Shown here one piece after another: positions 16,461 to 26,087 of a stretch of DNA of 64,000 nt. Below the pieces are notes generated by a model that ran no database searches, was not told the origin of the DNA, and saw only the letters and a program-made list of their open reading frames with translations. How positions within the stretch are numbered: the first letter of the stretch is position 1; each line of letters begins with the position of its first letter. Both the position numbers and the translations under genes were made by a program. Origin of the DNA: Variovorax beijingensis (lineage in GTDB: Bacteria; Pseudomonadota; Gammaproteobacteria; Burkholderiales; Burkholderiaceae_C). The stretch spans positions 682,001 to 746,000 of the forward strand of contig NZ_VIVL01000002.1 of the NCBI RefSeq assembly GCF_007828835.1, given 5' to 3'.

Positions 16461-17723
16461 ATGCAAGTCCACACTCCCGGCCGCCGTCAGCGCGGCGCGA
16501 TGATCATCACCGCCGCGCTAGTGCTGCTGTTCCTCCTCGGATTCATGGGCATCGCGCTGGACTTCGGCCACCTGTTCGTTGTCAGGACAGAGCTGCAGAC
16601 CGCCGTGGACAGTTGCGCACTGGGTGCAGCGCGCGAACTCGACAAGCAGGGCACGGCGATAGATCGAGCTCGCAGCGCTGGTCAAACGGCTGGCAACGCG
16701 AACAGCGTCAATATGCAGTCGGCCACCTGGAGCGGGCAGGGCCAGCTGGTCTTTGCCGACATCACTTTTCGCGATGCTTCCTATGCCCCCACGACCGATC
16801 CCCTCGTGGCCACCTATGCACAGTGCGTGCACACCCAGCCCAACATCGTCATCTGGCTCATGAAGGCCATGGGTGCCTTCTCCGGAAATGCGGCCGACTA
16901 TCCTGCGACGGGCAGCGTTGCGGCCAGCGCAGTGGCAACCCGCGCCAGCGCGCAAACGACGTGCCCCATTCCGGTCGGCATGAAACCCAAGCCGGGTAAC
17001 GGGGCGCCAAACTATGGCTTCGCCGTCGGCGAATGGGTGAAGCTGATCCAGGCGCAGAGCGGGGCCGCCGGTGGCGAAATCGGCTGGGCCAATCTCGATG
17101 GCAGCAACAGCGCCTCGGAAACCGAGTCCGAGATGAACAATCACTGCGGAACGAAGGTGGGCGACACGCTCGGTACGCCCGGCGTACAAACCTCCATCGT
17201 CGACGTCTGGAACCAGCGCTTCGGCATCTATAAGAACACCGGCGATCCGAGCACCCAGCGGCCCGACTACACCGGCTATGCCTACACCGCGCTCAATTGG
17301 CCCGCGCAGTTCAATGCCTACGACGGCAGCCCCGGTGGCGGTAGCGCCCAGAACTTCCTGATCAAGCGGGCGGCTTATGCGTCCTGCGCCGACACCGGCA
17401 CGAAAGTGAACGGCGCGAACAGCTGCGAGTCGATCACCGGGCTTTCGCTCAACAGCTTTCAGAAGCTGGCAGCGCCCGGGAACGTCGCAGGCGGCCACAA
17501 GCAATATGGGCTCGATCGTCGCATCGTCACGGCGCCGATCATCGACGGCGCCGGGCATGTGATCGACTACGCCTGCCTGCTGATGCTGCAGCCGCTGAGC
17601 ATTCCGATGACCGATACGTGGCTGGAATTCCGCGGCAATGCGGGCGATCCCCTTAGCCCGTGCACCACGAGCGGGCTCGCTGGCGGCGCGGCAGGCCCAC
17701 TGGTTCCGGTCCTGGTGAGGTGA
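16461..17723 (+). CDS. TadG-like pilus assembly protein
   Basis: The 420-residue protein has an N-terminal TadG/TadE-like membrane segment (RRQRGAMIITAALVLLFLLGF) followed by the DFGHLFVVRTELQTAVDSCALGAA-type region, which is diagnostic of TadG-family proteins with a putative VWA-related periplasmic domain. Several cysteines in the large exported part suggest disulfides. The conserved glutamate of cleavable pseudopilins is missing after RG, so it is probably anchored rather than processed. It ends TGA, next to the TadE gene. Confidence 0.78.
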   Translation: MQVHTPGRRQRGAMIITAALVLLFLLGFMGIALDFGHLFVVRTELQTAVDSCALGAARELDKQGTAIDRARSAGQTAGNANSVNMQSATWSGQGQLVFADITFRDASYAPTTDPLVATYAQCVHTQPNIVIWLMKAMGAFSGNAADYPATGSVAASAVATRASAQTTCPIPVGMKPKPGNGAPNYGFAVGEWVKLIQAQSGAAGGEIGWANLDGSNSASETESEMNNHCGTKVGDTLGTPGVQTSIVDVWNQRFGIYKNTGDPSTQRPDYTGYAYTALNWPAQFNAYDGSPGGGSAQNFLIKRAAYASCADTGTKVNGANSCESITGLSLNSFQKLAAPGNVAGGHKQYGLDRRIVTAPIIDGAGHVIDYACLLMLQPLSIPMTDTWLEFRGNAGDPLSPCTTSGLAGGAAGPLVPVLVR

Positions 17724-17728
17724 TGCAA

Positions 17729-18190
17729 ATGAAAAGAACATCGAACCACAGGCAGCGCGGCGCGGCGCTGGTCGAACTGGCACTCGTCACGCCGCTCCTG
17801 CTGCTGCTCACATTCATCACGACCGAGTTCGGCCGCGCCATGTACGAATACAACCTGGTCGTCAAGTCGACGCGCGATGCGGTTCGCTACCTGTCGGTCC
17901 AGACGCCGGGCACGCACATCGCCGAGGCGCGCAACCTCATGGTGTACGGCAACACCACCGGCACGGGCACGCCGCTCGCGCGTGGCCTGAGCCTCGCGAA
18001 TGTGCCTGTGGGCAGCTGCTGCACCTGGCAGACGGCGGGGGCGAACCCGCTCATCACGACCGTGACGGTGCGCATCAGCAGCTACACCTTCCATTCGCTC
18101 TTTCCGTCGGTGACGGGCGTCGTGTTTGCCGATGCGAACGGCAACATCGTCTTCAGCGACATCACCGCCACCATGAGGGCTCCGTCATGA
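17729..18190 (+). CDS. tadE: TadE-family pseudopilin
   Basis: The 153-residue protein carries RQRG|AALVELALVTPLLLLLT, a pseudopilin processing site with glutamate at +5, followed by one membrane helix and a periplasmic domain with a Cys-Cys pair (GSCCTW). Two start codons are possible: the ATG at 17723 overlapping the previous stop, and the ATG at 17729. I chose the latter because GAGG is then eight bases upstream. It overlaps the next TadE-like gene by four bases. Confidence 0.82.
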   Translation: MKRTSNHRQRGAALVELALVTPLLLLLTFITTEFGRAMYEYNLVVKSTRDAVRYLSVQTPGTHIAEARNLMVYGNTTGTGTPLARGLSLANVPVGSCCTWQTAGANPLITTVTVRISSYTFHSLFPSVTGVVFADANGNIVFSDITATMRAPS

Positions 18191-18615
18191 GACACCGCAC
18201 ATCCGGGGCGACCACCGTGGAATTTGCGCTGGGCCTGCTCATCTTCCTCATGCTGCTGCTGGGCATCCTGGACTTCGCGCGCATGCTGTTCACGTGGAGC
18301 ATGGCCAGCGAGGCAACGCGCGCCGGCGCGCGTTACGCGGTGGTATGCGACGACACGGGACAGCAGGCGCTGGTGCTGGCCCGCATGCAGGCATTGCTGC
18401 CGCAGATCACGGCGGTGAGCGTGGCCTGGACGCCGTCGGGCTGCACGGCTGCCACCTGCGAGGGCGTCACGGTCGGCATCACCGGTCTCAACTACCAATG
18501 GATCTCGCCCATCGTCGAGGCAACGGCGCCGCTGATCCCGATGCCGAGTTTTTCCACCTTCCTGCCGCGCGAAGTCATGCGGAAGGACCCCCACAGCCCA
18601 ACCATCTGCTTGTAG
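18187..18615 (+). CDS. TadE-like pseudopilin (second copy, TadF position)
   Basis: This 142-residue protein has RTSG|ATTVEFALGLLIFLMLLLG near the start, a site for TadV with glutamate at +5, and a short exported domain with a Cys pair (GCTAATC). It begins within the stop region of the previous gene (ATGA). Pairs of TadE and TadF pseudopilins are usual in Tad loci; this one occupies the TadF place although its sequence is TadE-like. Confidence 0.8.
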   Translation: MRHRTSGATTVEFALGLLIFLMLLLGILDFARMLFTWSMASEATRAGARYAVVCDDTGQQALVLARMQALLPQITAVSVAWTPSGCTAATCEGVTVGITGLNYQWISPIVEATAPLIPMPSFSTFLPREVMRKDPHSPTICL

Positions 18616-18634
18616 AGACGAAACGGAACCCGCC

Positions 18635-19786
18635 ATGAAGATCTCCATCATCTCCCCCAATCCCGGCCACCTGCAGGACATGCGCAAGGTGCTGGAGGCC
18701 CGCTCCCACGTGGTCTCGCTGTTCGAAGGAGGCAAGAGCCGCATGCAATGGGTCGTCGAACGGTCGGCGCCCGAACTGCTGCTGGTGGACGGCATGTGCT
18801 GCGATACTCAGGAACTGGCGATGGTGGAGCAGCTCACGATGCGCCATCCGGCAATCGCCGTGGTGCTGATGTGCGCAATGCAGACGCCCGAGTTCCTGAT
18901 TCTCGCCATGCGTTCGGGCGTGCGCGAAGTGTTGCCTTCGCCGCCCGAGCCGGCGGCGCTCGAGGCGGCCGTGGAGCGCATCGCGCTCAAGATGGCCGGC
19001 ACGCAGGCGCGCGAGCCGGGGCAGGTAGTCGCGTTCATGCCCTGCAAGGGCGGCAGCGGCGCCACCTTTCTCGCCACCAACATCGGACATCAGCTCTCCA
19101 TGCGGCGCTCGGTGCTGCTGATCGACCTGAATCTGCAGTTCGGCGACGCCCTTTCCTATGTGAGCGACCTGCGGCCCACCTCCACGGTGGCGGACGTGGC
19201 CCGCGACATCGGCCGGCTCGATGCCTCGCTGCTCGCTGCCAGCGTGGTGAAGGTGGCGCCGGGATTCAGCATTCTTGCCGCACCGGAGGATCTCACACGC
19301 GCCTTGGAGGTCAAGGCCGAGCACGTCGATGCGATCCTTCAAGTGGCCGCGGCCCAGTACGACTTCGTGCTGTTCGACCTGGGCCTGCGCATCGATCCGC
19401 TCACCATCCGCGTGCTGGACCGCGCGGACCGCATTTTCCCGGTGCTCCAGCCGAGCCTGCCGCACATCCGCAACGTGACGCGCCTCATGCAGATGTTCAA
19501 GTCGCTGGGCTATGCGGCCGGCAAGGTCGAACTGCTGGTCAACCGCAGTGCGGGTGGCGGGGAGATCGGGTTGTCCGACATGCGCCGCTCGCTGGGCGGG
19601 GCCACGCTGGTCAGCGTGCCCGACGGCGGCAAGGATGTGGACGCCTCGATCAACCGCGGCGTGCCCCTGGCGGAGATGTCGCGGGGCAGCGCGCTCTGCA
19701 AGCGGCTCGAGGAGATCTCCCACACGCTCAGTCCACGCCCGAAGGAAGCACCAGGCTTCATCGGCCGGCTCTTTCGCCGCGCCTGA
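18635..19786 (+). CDS. cpaE: Pilus assembly ATPase CpaE/TadZ
   Basis: The 383-residue protein has an N-terminal receiver-like domain (about 1-120) lacking a clear phosphoacceptor pocket, then a MinD/ParA-type ATPase domain. The deviant Walker A reads KGGSGATF from K138, with alanine in place of the second lysine, which is frequent in CpaE/TadZ. CpaE places the Tad machinery at the cell pole. It lies between the pseudopilin genes and cpaF. Confidence 0.88.
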   Translation: MKISIISPNPGHLQDMRKVLEARSHVVSLFEGGKSRMQWVVERSAPELLLVDGMCCDTQELAMVEQLTMRHPAIAVVLMCAMQTPEFLILAMRSGVREVLPSPPEPAALEAAVERIALKMAGTQAREPGQVVAFMPCKGGSGATFLATNIGHQLSMRRSVLLIDLNLQFGDALSYVSDLRPTSTVADVARDIGRLDASLLAASVVKVAPGFSILAAPEDLTRALEVKAEHVDAILQVAAAQYDFVLFDLGLRIDPLTIRVLDRADRIFPVLQPSLPHIRNVTRLMQMFKSLGYAAGKVELLVNRSAGGGEIGLSDMRRSLGGATLVSVPDGGKDVDASINRGVPLAEMSRGSALCKRLEEISHTLSPRPKEAPGFIGRLFRRA

Positions 19787-19840
19787 TTCCCGCGTTGCAC
19801 TCTTACGAATCTTCTTCTTCCAACATCAAGGCAGGTCCAC

Positions 19841-21214
19841 ATGTCATTCAGAGAACAGCTCAATGCGATCGAAGCCGAGCCGGTCGTGCGCTCGCCGGCG
19901 CTGCCCCTGGCCGATGCGCCGCTTTCATCCTTCGCTTCGGACACCTACAAGCTCCTGAAGGAGCGGATGCACCTGAAACTGCTGGACCGCTTCGACCTGG
20001 CGGTGCTCGAAACCCTGAAGCCCGAGGTGCTGCGCCACGAGATCTCCACGATGGTCACGCGGCTGCTGCAGGAAGAGCCCGAGGCGCTGAACGACATCGA
20101 GCGGCGCACGCTGATCCGCGACATCCAGCACGAAATGCTCGGCTTCGGGCCGATCGAGCTGCTCATGGCGGACCCGACGGTGTCCGACATCCTGGTCAAC
20201 TCGCATGACCAGATCTATGTGGAGCGCAAGGGCCGCCTGGAGCTGACGGATGTCAGTTTCACCGACGAGAAGCACCTGCTGCGCATCATCGACAAGATCG
20301 TCTCGCTGGTGGGGCGGCGCATCGACGAATCGAGCCCCATGGTCGATGCCCGCCTGCCGGACGGGTCGCGCGTCAATGCGGTGATCGCGCCGGTGGCGCT
20401 GGATGGCCCGATGATGTCGATTCGCCGCTTCGCGAAGATCCCGCTGAGGATGGAAAACCTGGTGAATGACCTGAAGACGCTGACGCCCCAGATGGCGCTG
20501 ATGCTCGAAGGCCTGGCCGGCGCAAAGATCAACATGCTCATCTCCGGCGGCACCGGCGCCGGCAAGACGACGCTGCTGAACATTCTCTCCGGCTTTATTC
20601 CCGCCACCGAACGCATCATCACCATCGAGGATGCGGCCGAGCTCCAGCTCCAGCAGCCGCACGTCGCGCGGATGGAAACCCGGCCGATGAACATCGAGGG
20701 CAAGGGCGAGATCACGCAGCGCGCGCTGGTGCGCAACGCGCTGCGCATGCGGCCCGACCGCATCGTGATCGGCGAGGTGCGTGGCGCCGAGGCGGTCGAC
20801 ATGCTGCAGGCGATGAACACCGGCCATGAAGGCTCGCTGACGACCATCCACGCCAACACCCCGCGCGACGCGCTGGCGCGGCTGGAGAACATGATCAGCA
20901 TGGCCAACCTGAACCTTCCGCATCACTCCGTGCGCCAGCAGATCGCGTCGGCCATCACCGTCGTGATCCAGGTCCTGCGCCTGGTCGACGGCCGGCGCAA
21001 GGTCACCAGCATCCAGGAGATCACCGGCATGGAAGGCGAGGTGGTCACGATGCAGGAGATCTTCGCGTTCCGCCAGACCGGCATGGGCCCCGACGGCCTG
21101 GTGCGCGGGTATTTCCAGGCCACGGGCGTGCGGCCGAAATTCGTCGAGCGCCTGCACTCTTTCGGCGTTGTGCTGCCCGACGCCATGTTCGATCCCGACA
21201 AGCACTACGAATAG
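19841..21214 (+). CDS. cpaF: Pilus secretion ATPase CpaF/TadA
   Basis: The 457-residue type II/IV secretion ATPase has Walker [10 protein letters not shown] at residues 236-244, Walker B-region [11 protein letters not shown], and the His box [12 protein letters not shown]. The N-terminal helical domain ([19 protein letters not shown]) is typical of CpaF. It powers Flp pilin assembly through TadB and TadC. The start follows an 54-base gap after cpaE, and tadB begins 9 bases downstream. Confidence 0.93.
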   Translation: MSFREQLNAIEAEPVVRSPALPLADAPLSSFASDTYKLLKERMHLKLLDRFDLAVLETLKPEVLRHEISTMVTRLLQEEPEALNDIERRTLIRDIQHEMLGFGPIELLMADPTVSDILVNSHDQIYVERKGRLELTDVSFTDEKHLLRIIDKIVSLVGRRIDESSPMVDARLPDGSRVNAVIAPVALDGPMMSIRRFAKIPLRMENLVNDLKTLTPQMALMLEGLAGAKINMLISGGTGAGKTTLLNILSGFIPATERIITIEDAAELQLQQPHVARMETRPMNIEGKGEITQRALVRNALRMRPDRIVIGEVRGAEAVDMLQAMNTGHEGSLTTIHANTPRDALARLENMISMANLNLPHHSVRQQIASAITVVIQVLRLVDGRRKVTSIQEITGMEGEVVTMQEIFAFRQTGMGPDGLVRGYFQATGVRPKFVERLHSFGVVLPDAMFDPDKHYE

Positions 21215-21223
21215 GAGGCCATC

Positions 21224-22216
21224 ATGCTCGACAACCTGGTTGGCGACACGCTCATCACACTGTCCGTGCTGGTCTTCGTGACAGTGCTGATGGTGATCGA
21301 GGGGCTGTACATGCTGTGGCGTTCTTACAGGGGCCCCGAGGCGCAGAAGATCGGCAAGCGCCTGCAGGCGCTGTCGGCCGCCACCGACCGCATCGCGCAG
21401 GCACGGCTCGTGAAGGACCGCGTGCTCAGCGATGCGCCGTGGCTGCAGCGCGTTCTGCTGAAGCTTCCGCGAGCCCACGGCCTGGATCGCTTCATTCTTC
21501 AGGCCGGGCTGGAGTGGACGGTGTCCCACGTGCTGCTCGCCTGCGCGCTGTCCGGCATGCTTGTTTTCTTCGCGATGGTGTCGCTTGCGAACCAGCCCGC
21601 GTGGATTGCCATGCTCGCGGGCGCCGCTGGCGCGGCGGTGCCATTGCTCTACCTGAATTACCGGCGCAGCCGCCGCCTGGCCCATCTCGAAAGGCAACTG
21701 CCGGACGCGCTGGACCTGGTGACACGCGCACTGCGCGCAGGCCATTCGTTCGCCAGCAGCGTGCAGATGATCGGCGACGAGATGTCCGAGCCCATTGCGG
21801 GCGAGTTCCGCATGGTGGCTGACGAGGTCGGCTTCGGGGTCTCGCTGCAGCAGGCGCTCACGAACATGAGCGAACGCGTGCCGCTCACCGACCTGCGCTA
21901 CTTCGTGGTGTCGGTGCTGATCCAGCGCGACTCCGGCGGCAACCTGACCGAGGTGCTCGGCAACTTGAGCCGGCTCATCCGCGACCGGCTCAAGCTGCTG
22001 GCGCGGGTAAGGGTGCTGTCGGCGGAAGGGCGCCTGTCGGCCTGGATCCTCGGCCTGATGCCCTTTGCGCTGGTGGCGCTCATGAACGCCTTCAATCCAG
22101 AGTTCATGTCGCCGCTGTGGACCGATCCGATCGGCATCACGGCCATCAAGTACATGCTGGGCCTGATGGTGGTCGGCGTGCTGATCCTGCGCAAGATCGT
22201 GAAGATTCGTGTCTGA
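21224..22216 (+). CDS. tadB: Pilus inner-membrane platform protein TadB
   Basis: This 330-residue T2SSF-domain protein has a membrane helix at the N-terminus (LSVLVFVTVLMVIEGLYM), two central helices near residues 100-145, the T2SSF core with LPDALDLVTRALRAGHSF, and a C-terminal helix. TadB forms the inner-membrane platform with TadC and couples to CpaF. It is placed directly after cpaF and 12 bases before tadC. Confidence 0.9.
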   Translation: MLDNLVGDTLITLSVLVFVTVLMVIEGLYMLWRSYRGPEAQKIGKRLQALSAATDRIAQARLVKDRVLSDAPWLQRVLLKLPRAHGLDRFILQAGLEWTVSHVLLACALSGMLVFFAMVSLANQPAWIAMLAGAAGAAVPLLYLNYRRSRRLAHLERQLPDALDLVTRALRAGHSFASSVQMIGDEMSEPIAGEFRMVADEVGFGVSLQQALTNMSERVPLTDLRYFVVSVLIQRDSGGNLTEVLGNLSRLIRDRLKLLARVRVLSAEGRLSAWILGLMPFALVALMNAFNPEFMSPLWTDPIGITAIKYMLGLMVVGVLILRKIVKIRV

Positions 22217-22228
22217 AGGAGAAATGCC

Positions 22229-23137
22229 ATGCTGTTTCCCATCCTCGTGTTCGTTACCGTGTCCCTCGCCATTGGCGGATTCGCGGTCTGGATGCTGCCC
22301 ACGCGCACCGAGCAGCGCCTGCGGGCGGTGGCGCCTTCATCGGGCAAGTCGGCCTGGACCGAAACCGCCGTCAAGGTCGTTGGCCCCTTCGCCCAGCTGT
22401 CCTCGCCCACGGGCGAAGGCGAGACCTCGCCGCTGCGCCTGCGGTTCCTGAACGCGGGCATCCGCCACCCGGATGCGAGCCTGTTCTACTTCGGCCTGAA
22501 GACGCTGCTGCCCCTCGGCCTTGCCGGCCTGGTCTTTGTGACCATACGCGCGGCAGGGGCCGGCGAGGGGCTCACGACCCTGCTCTGGCTGGCGGTGGCT
22601 GCGTTGTTCGGCTGCTACCTGCCCAACATCGTGCTGCGCGTGATGATCAAGGGGCGCCAACGCGAGATCTTCGAGAATTTTCCCGATGCCGCCGACCTGA
22701 TGCTGGTGTGCGTCGAGGCGGGCCTCGGGCTCGATGCCGCCCTGGTCAAGGTGACCGAGGAAATCCGCGTCAAGAGCACGGCCCTGGCGCAGGAACTGCA
22801 TTGGACCAACCTCGAAATGCGCGCGGGCGGCACACGCGAGAAGTCGCTGCACAACCTTGCGCTGCGCACCGGCGTGGAGGAAATCGGGACCTTCGCCACC
22901 ATGCTGGCCCAGGCCGACCGGTTTGGCACCAGCATCGGCGAATCGCTGCGCGTGTTTTCGGACGACCTGCGCCACAAGCGCCAGGTTCGCGCGGAAGAGC
23001 TTGCCGCCAAGGTGCCGACCAAGATGCTGCTGCCGCTGGTGCTGTGCATCTTTCCGTGTATCTCGATGGTCATCCTCACGCCGGCGGCCATCCGCATGGT
23101 CCGCATCATCGGGCCGATGCTCGGCGGCGGGCAGTGA
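22229..23137 (+). CDS. tadC: Pilus inner-membrane platform protein TadC
   Basis: The 302-residue protein has an N-terminal helix, two central helices (about 90-140) and a T2SSF domain containing FPDAADLMLVCVEAGLGLDAAL, followed by a C-terminal membrane segment LVLCIFPCISMVILTP. It is the second platform protein of the Flp pilus. From codon 168 onward (22730) its sequence recurs just downstream as part of a segmental duplication, so the 3' half exists twice in the locus. This first copy is full length and is the functional candidate. Confidence 0.9.
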   Translation: MLFPILVFVTVSLAIGGFAVWMLPTRTEQRLRAVAPSSGKSAWTETAVKVVGPFAQLSSPTGEGETSPLRLRFLNAGIRHPDASLFYFGLKTLLPLGLAGLVFVTIRAAGAGEGLTTLLWLAVAALFGCYLPNIVLRVMIKGRQREIFENFPDAADLMLVCVEAGLGLDAALVKVTEEIRVKSTALAQELHWTNLEMRAGGTREKSLHNLALRTGVEEIGTFATMLAQADRFGTSIGESLRVFSDDLRHKRQVRAEELAAKVPTKMLLPLVLCIFPCISMVILTPAAIRMVRIIGPMLGGGQ

Positions 23138-23249
23138 GCCCGGGAGCCCGCGCTCAGTTGAGCGCGGCGTCGAGCTGGTGCTTGATGGCGTAGATATACA
23201 ACTCGAGCCGGTTCGCCACGTCGAGCTTCTGGTAGACCGACGTGAGGTG
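22730..23249. repeat. Segmental duplication, copy 1 (3' tadC plus 3' end of response regulator)
   Basis: The segment holds the last 45% of tadC and, convergent with it, the last ~32 codons of the response-regulator gene. It recurs at 23253-23786. The offset is 523 bases within the tadC part and 537 bases within the regulator part, because the spacer between the genes differs by 14 bases. The copies differ at scattered, mostly synonymous sites, so the event is not very recent. Confidence 0.85.
23154..23249 (-). pseudogene. 3' fragment of response regulator gene
   Basis: On the minus strand this fragment encodes the end of a LuxR-type HTH (HLTSVYQKLDVANRLELY...). It differs from the end of the intact gene at 23691-24380 by a few substitutions. 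It has no start, receiver domain or promoter of its own and is a duplication remnant. Confidence 0.85.
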
Positions 23250-23660
23250 ATGCTCGATGCCGCCTTGGTCAAGGTCACCGAAGAGATCCGCGTCAAGAGC
23301 GAGGCCCTGGCGCTGGAGCTGCACTGGACCAATCTGGAGATGCGCGCAGGCGGCACGCGCGAGAAGTCGCTGCGCAACCTTGCGCTGCGCACCGGCGTGG
23401 AGGAACTCGGCACCTTCGCCACCATGCTGACCCAGGCCGACCGGTTCGGCACCAGCATCGGCGAATCGCTGCGCGTTTTTTCTGAGGACTTGCGCCACAA
23501 GCGCCAGGTTCGCGCGGAAGAACTGGCCGCCAAGGTGCCGACCAAGATGCTGCTGCCGCTGGTGCTGTGCATCTTTCCATGCATCTCGATGGTCATCCTG
23601 ACGCCGGCGGCCATCCGCGTGATCCGCATCATCGCGCCGATGCTCAGCGGCGGGCTGTGA
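23250..23660 (+). pseudogene. Truncated tadC copy (C-terminal half)
   Basis: A 136-codon frame begins with an ATG created at the duplication junction (GAGG precedes it by two bases). It then repeats the TadC T2SSF core from LDAALVKVTEEIRVKS to the C-terminus with a few conservative changes. The frame is intact and most changes are synonymous, so it may still be translated or exchange sequence with tadC. It lacks the N-terminal and central helices and cannot be a normal platform protein. Confidence 0.8.
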
Positions 23661-23786
23661 GCCCTGGAGCGCCGCCCGCATTCGACGCATTCAATGGGGC
23701 GTGGCGTCGAGCTGGTGCTTGACCGCGTAGATGTAGAGCTCCAGCCGGTTCGCCACGTCGAGCTTCTGGTAGATCGACGTGAGGTG
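23253..23786. repeat. Segmental duplication, copy 2
   Basis: The second copy of the tadC/response-regulator segment joins the truncated tadC to the 3' end of the intact regulator gene. The junction with copy 1 is at about 23249-23253, where GACGTGAGGTG of regulator sequence meets CTCGATGCCGCC of tadC sequence. Confidence 0.85.
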
Positions 23787-24380
23787 GTTGCGGAAGGTGT
23801 GCTCGGTCACGAACAGCCGCGAGGCGAGCGTCTTGTTCGCGGCGCCGCTGCCTTCCACCACGGCGCGGATGATCTGCCGCTCCTTCTGCGTCAAGCTCGC
23901 GATCCTGGCCGCTTCGGGGTCGGCCTTCACCGGCTTCTTCGGTGCGGTCAGTTCGGAGAACACGCGGCCCATGGCCTGCGCGTCGATGCACAGCTCGCCG
24001 TTGTGCACGCGCGCGATCGCATCGAGCACCTCTTCGGCCGAAGCGTCCTTGCACAGCACGCCCCTGGCGCCGCGCAGCACGGCAAGGTCCAGCGTCTGCT
24101 GCTTGCGCTCGGCCGTGAGGATGAGCGCGCGCGAGACGTCGTTCGACAGCAGCTTGGGGAGAATGTCGAGGGAGCATCGGCCCCCCAGGTCCAGATCGAG
24201 CAGGATGACGTCGGGCACCACGTGCTCGGTCTGTTCCAGCGCCTGCTCGAAGCAGTTGGCGGTGGCGACAACCTTCATGCGCGGCTGCTCGCCGTCGATC
24301 AGCTTCGACAGGCCCCACAGCATGGTCTGGTGGTCGTCCACGAGCATGACGCCGATGGGGTGCGTTGTTGTGGCTTGCAT
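23691..24380 (-). CDS. NarL/LuxR-type response regulator
   Basis: The 229-residue regulator has a receiver domain with the acidic pair D15-D16, the phosphorylation site D62 in VILLDLDLGG, and K-containing VLCKDASAEE. It is followed by a LuxR-type HTH: LTQKERQIIRAVVEG, TEHTFRNHLTSIYQKL and DVANRLELYIYAV. It is encoded 18 bases after the histidine kinase gene on the minus strand and converges on the Tad operon, so it plausibly controls pilus genes; that target is inferred from position. Its last 32 codons also exist as a separate fragment in the duplication. Confidence 0.9.
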   Translation of the reverse strand: MQATTTHPIGVMLVDDHQTMLWGLSKLIDGEQPRMKVVATANCFEQALEQTEHVVPDVILLDLDLGGRCSLDILPKLLSNDVSRALILTAERKQQTLDLAVLRGARGVLCKDASAEEVLDAIARVHNGELCIDAQAMGRVFSELTAPKKPVKADPEAARIASLTQKERQIIRAVVEGSGAANKTLASRLFVTEHTFRNHLTSIYQKLDVANRLELYIYAVKHQLDATPH

Positions 24381-24398
24381 GTTGACACCTTCGCCTTC

Positions 24399-26087
24399 CT
24401 AGATGGGTATTTCGATCAGTACGGCCGTGGCGCCGCCCGCGCCTTGGCCGACTTGCGCATGCCCGCCGAGGGCGGCTGCGCGTTCGCTGATGGAACGTGG
24501 GCGGAAGTCCGAGAAGTCCATGCCGCAGGACTCGTTTTCGATCCTGATCTGCAGCTTGCCGTCCGTGCAGCCGATGCGGATGCAGCCGCGGTGCGCGTGG
24601 GTGTGCTTGCAGATGTTGTTCAGCCCTTCGCGCACCAGCTGCAGCACTTCGGCCGTCATCCGGTCGTCCAGGTGGACGTCGCCATCGACCAGGATCTCCA
24701 TGTCGATGCCGTAGAGCGTCTTGATGCGCGCGGCCTGGCGGTGCAGGTGAGGAAGAATGAACTCGCAGTGGCTTTCTCCGCCATGCTTGACGATGCCCGC
24801 ATAGTGGCGCAGGTCGGCCACCACGCCCTCGGCCATGCTGGCGAGCTTGTCCAGGTCTTCGACCAGCGGGTTGTCGGCGCCCGCCTTCTTGCGCAGCGCG
24901 CTCAGTCCCAGCTTCAGGCCGATGTAGGGCTGGATCGCCGTGTCGTGCAGGTCCAGCGAGATCTTCAGGCGCTCCTTCGAGGCGGCCTCCGAGGCCATCC
25001 GGTCGAGCACCCCGATCGTCTCGATCACCGGAAAGACCTGGCTCATCATGTGCGAAAGGAACAGCGCATCGGACTTGCGGAACAGCCCTTCGTTCGTCGA
25101 CACGTAGATGCGTCCCTCTCCCTGGCGCATCGGCAGCGGTGCGCTGATGAAGGAGCGCGCCTCCAGCATGGCGGCAACCGCAGCGCTGCGCCGAAGGCCC
25201 GGCTCGTCTTGCGGGTACCAGCGGCGCAGGCGCAGGTCGAAGGCATGGCCCTGCACGCACAGCCGGCTCAGCGGCCACGGCAGGCGGTTGCGCAGCACGA
25301 TGTGGCCGGGGTTCAGCGCCATCAGCGGCAATTCGAAAGCCTGGTCGATGGTCTCGACGTCGACCGCCTCGCCCGCGTGGCTTTGCCTGAGCGTACGCAT
25401 GACCCAGCAGCCATTGGCCGTGTCGCGCGTCAGGAGCACGCAGTGGCTTGCCTTGTAGAAGGCCAGCGTCTTCTCCAGGGTACTGGCGATGGTGCGGGCC
25501 ACGCCGAAGCGGGGGTTCGACAGCCGGCTCACCTGGCTCAGGAGGGACAGGCGCCGCCGCAGTTCGACCTTCGAGCCGCCCCAGTGCCCGATCATGTGGC
25601 CCAGCGCCAGCAGGAAGGTGGTGCGCATCAGCAGCTGCGGCGTGTCGTTCGCGAGGTTCGTTCCCAGGCCGCAGACGGCAAAAGAGGCGACCGAGGCCAT
25701 GGTGACCCGGGCGCCTTCCTCGTATCCCCACCTGAAGGACGAGGTGAGGATGGCAAAGAAATAGAAGAGGAAATACAGGCTGCCACTGCCGCCGCTCGCG
25801 AAGACGATGAGCGTGAACCACAGCACGTCGAACCAATGGATGGCCTTGCCCTGGAAGTAGGGCTGGCCCTTTCGCGTGCAGATGTACACGCCGAGGCTGT
25901 AGAGCGCGTAGCAGGAGAACGTGAGCCAGACGGCGCTGCCTACGCGCAGTTGCGGATCGCGAAGGTCAACCGCAACCGCCAGCAGCGCCGACACCGACAG
26001 CACCAGCCGCATCCGCGACACCATGAGCGCATCGGCGGTGAGGCTGGAGTCGGTCCCGTAATCGGGGTCGATGGAATGGGCTTGCAT
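24399..26087 (-). CDS. Membrane sensor histidine kinase, NarX/DegS type
   Basis: The 562-residue protein has about six membrane helices in residues 25-190, a GAF-like sensory part (about 200-355), and a HisKA_3 dimerisation helix with phosphoacceptor H381 in LDLHDTAIQPYIG. The ATPase domain has N box REGLNNICKHTHA. The G1 box is poor (ENESCGMD where D-x-G-x-G is expected), although the later ISERAAALGGH region is normal. It forms a two-component pair with the downstream regulator. The input signal is unknown. Confidence 0.88.
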   Translation of the reverse strand: MQAHSIDPDYGTDSSLTADALMVSRMRLVLSVSALLAVAVDLRDPQLRVGSAVWLTFSCYALYSLGVYICTRKGQPYFQGKAIHWFDVLWFTLIVFASGGSGSLYFLFYFFAILTSSFRWGYEEGARVTMASVASFAVCGLGTNLANDTPQLLMRTTFLLALGHMIGHWGGSKVELRRRLSLLSQVSRLSNPRFGVARTIASTLEKTLAFYKASHCVLLTRDTANGCWVMRTLRQSHAGEAVDVETIDQAFELPLMALNPGHIVLRNRLPWPLSRLCVQGHAFDLRLRRWYPQDEPGLRRSAAVAAMLEARSFISAPLPMRQGEGRIYVSTNEGLFRKSDALFLSHMMSQVFPVIETIGVLDRMASEAASKERLKISLDLHDTAIQPYIGLKLGLSALRKKAGADNPLVEDLDKLASMAEGVVADLRHYAGIVKHGGESHCEFILPHLHRQAARIKTLYGIDMEILVDGDVHLDDRMTAEVLQLVREGLNNICKHTHAHRGCIRIGCTDGKLQIRIENESCGMDFSDFRPRSISERAAALGGHAQVGQGAGGATAVLIEIPI

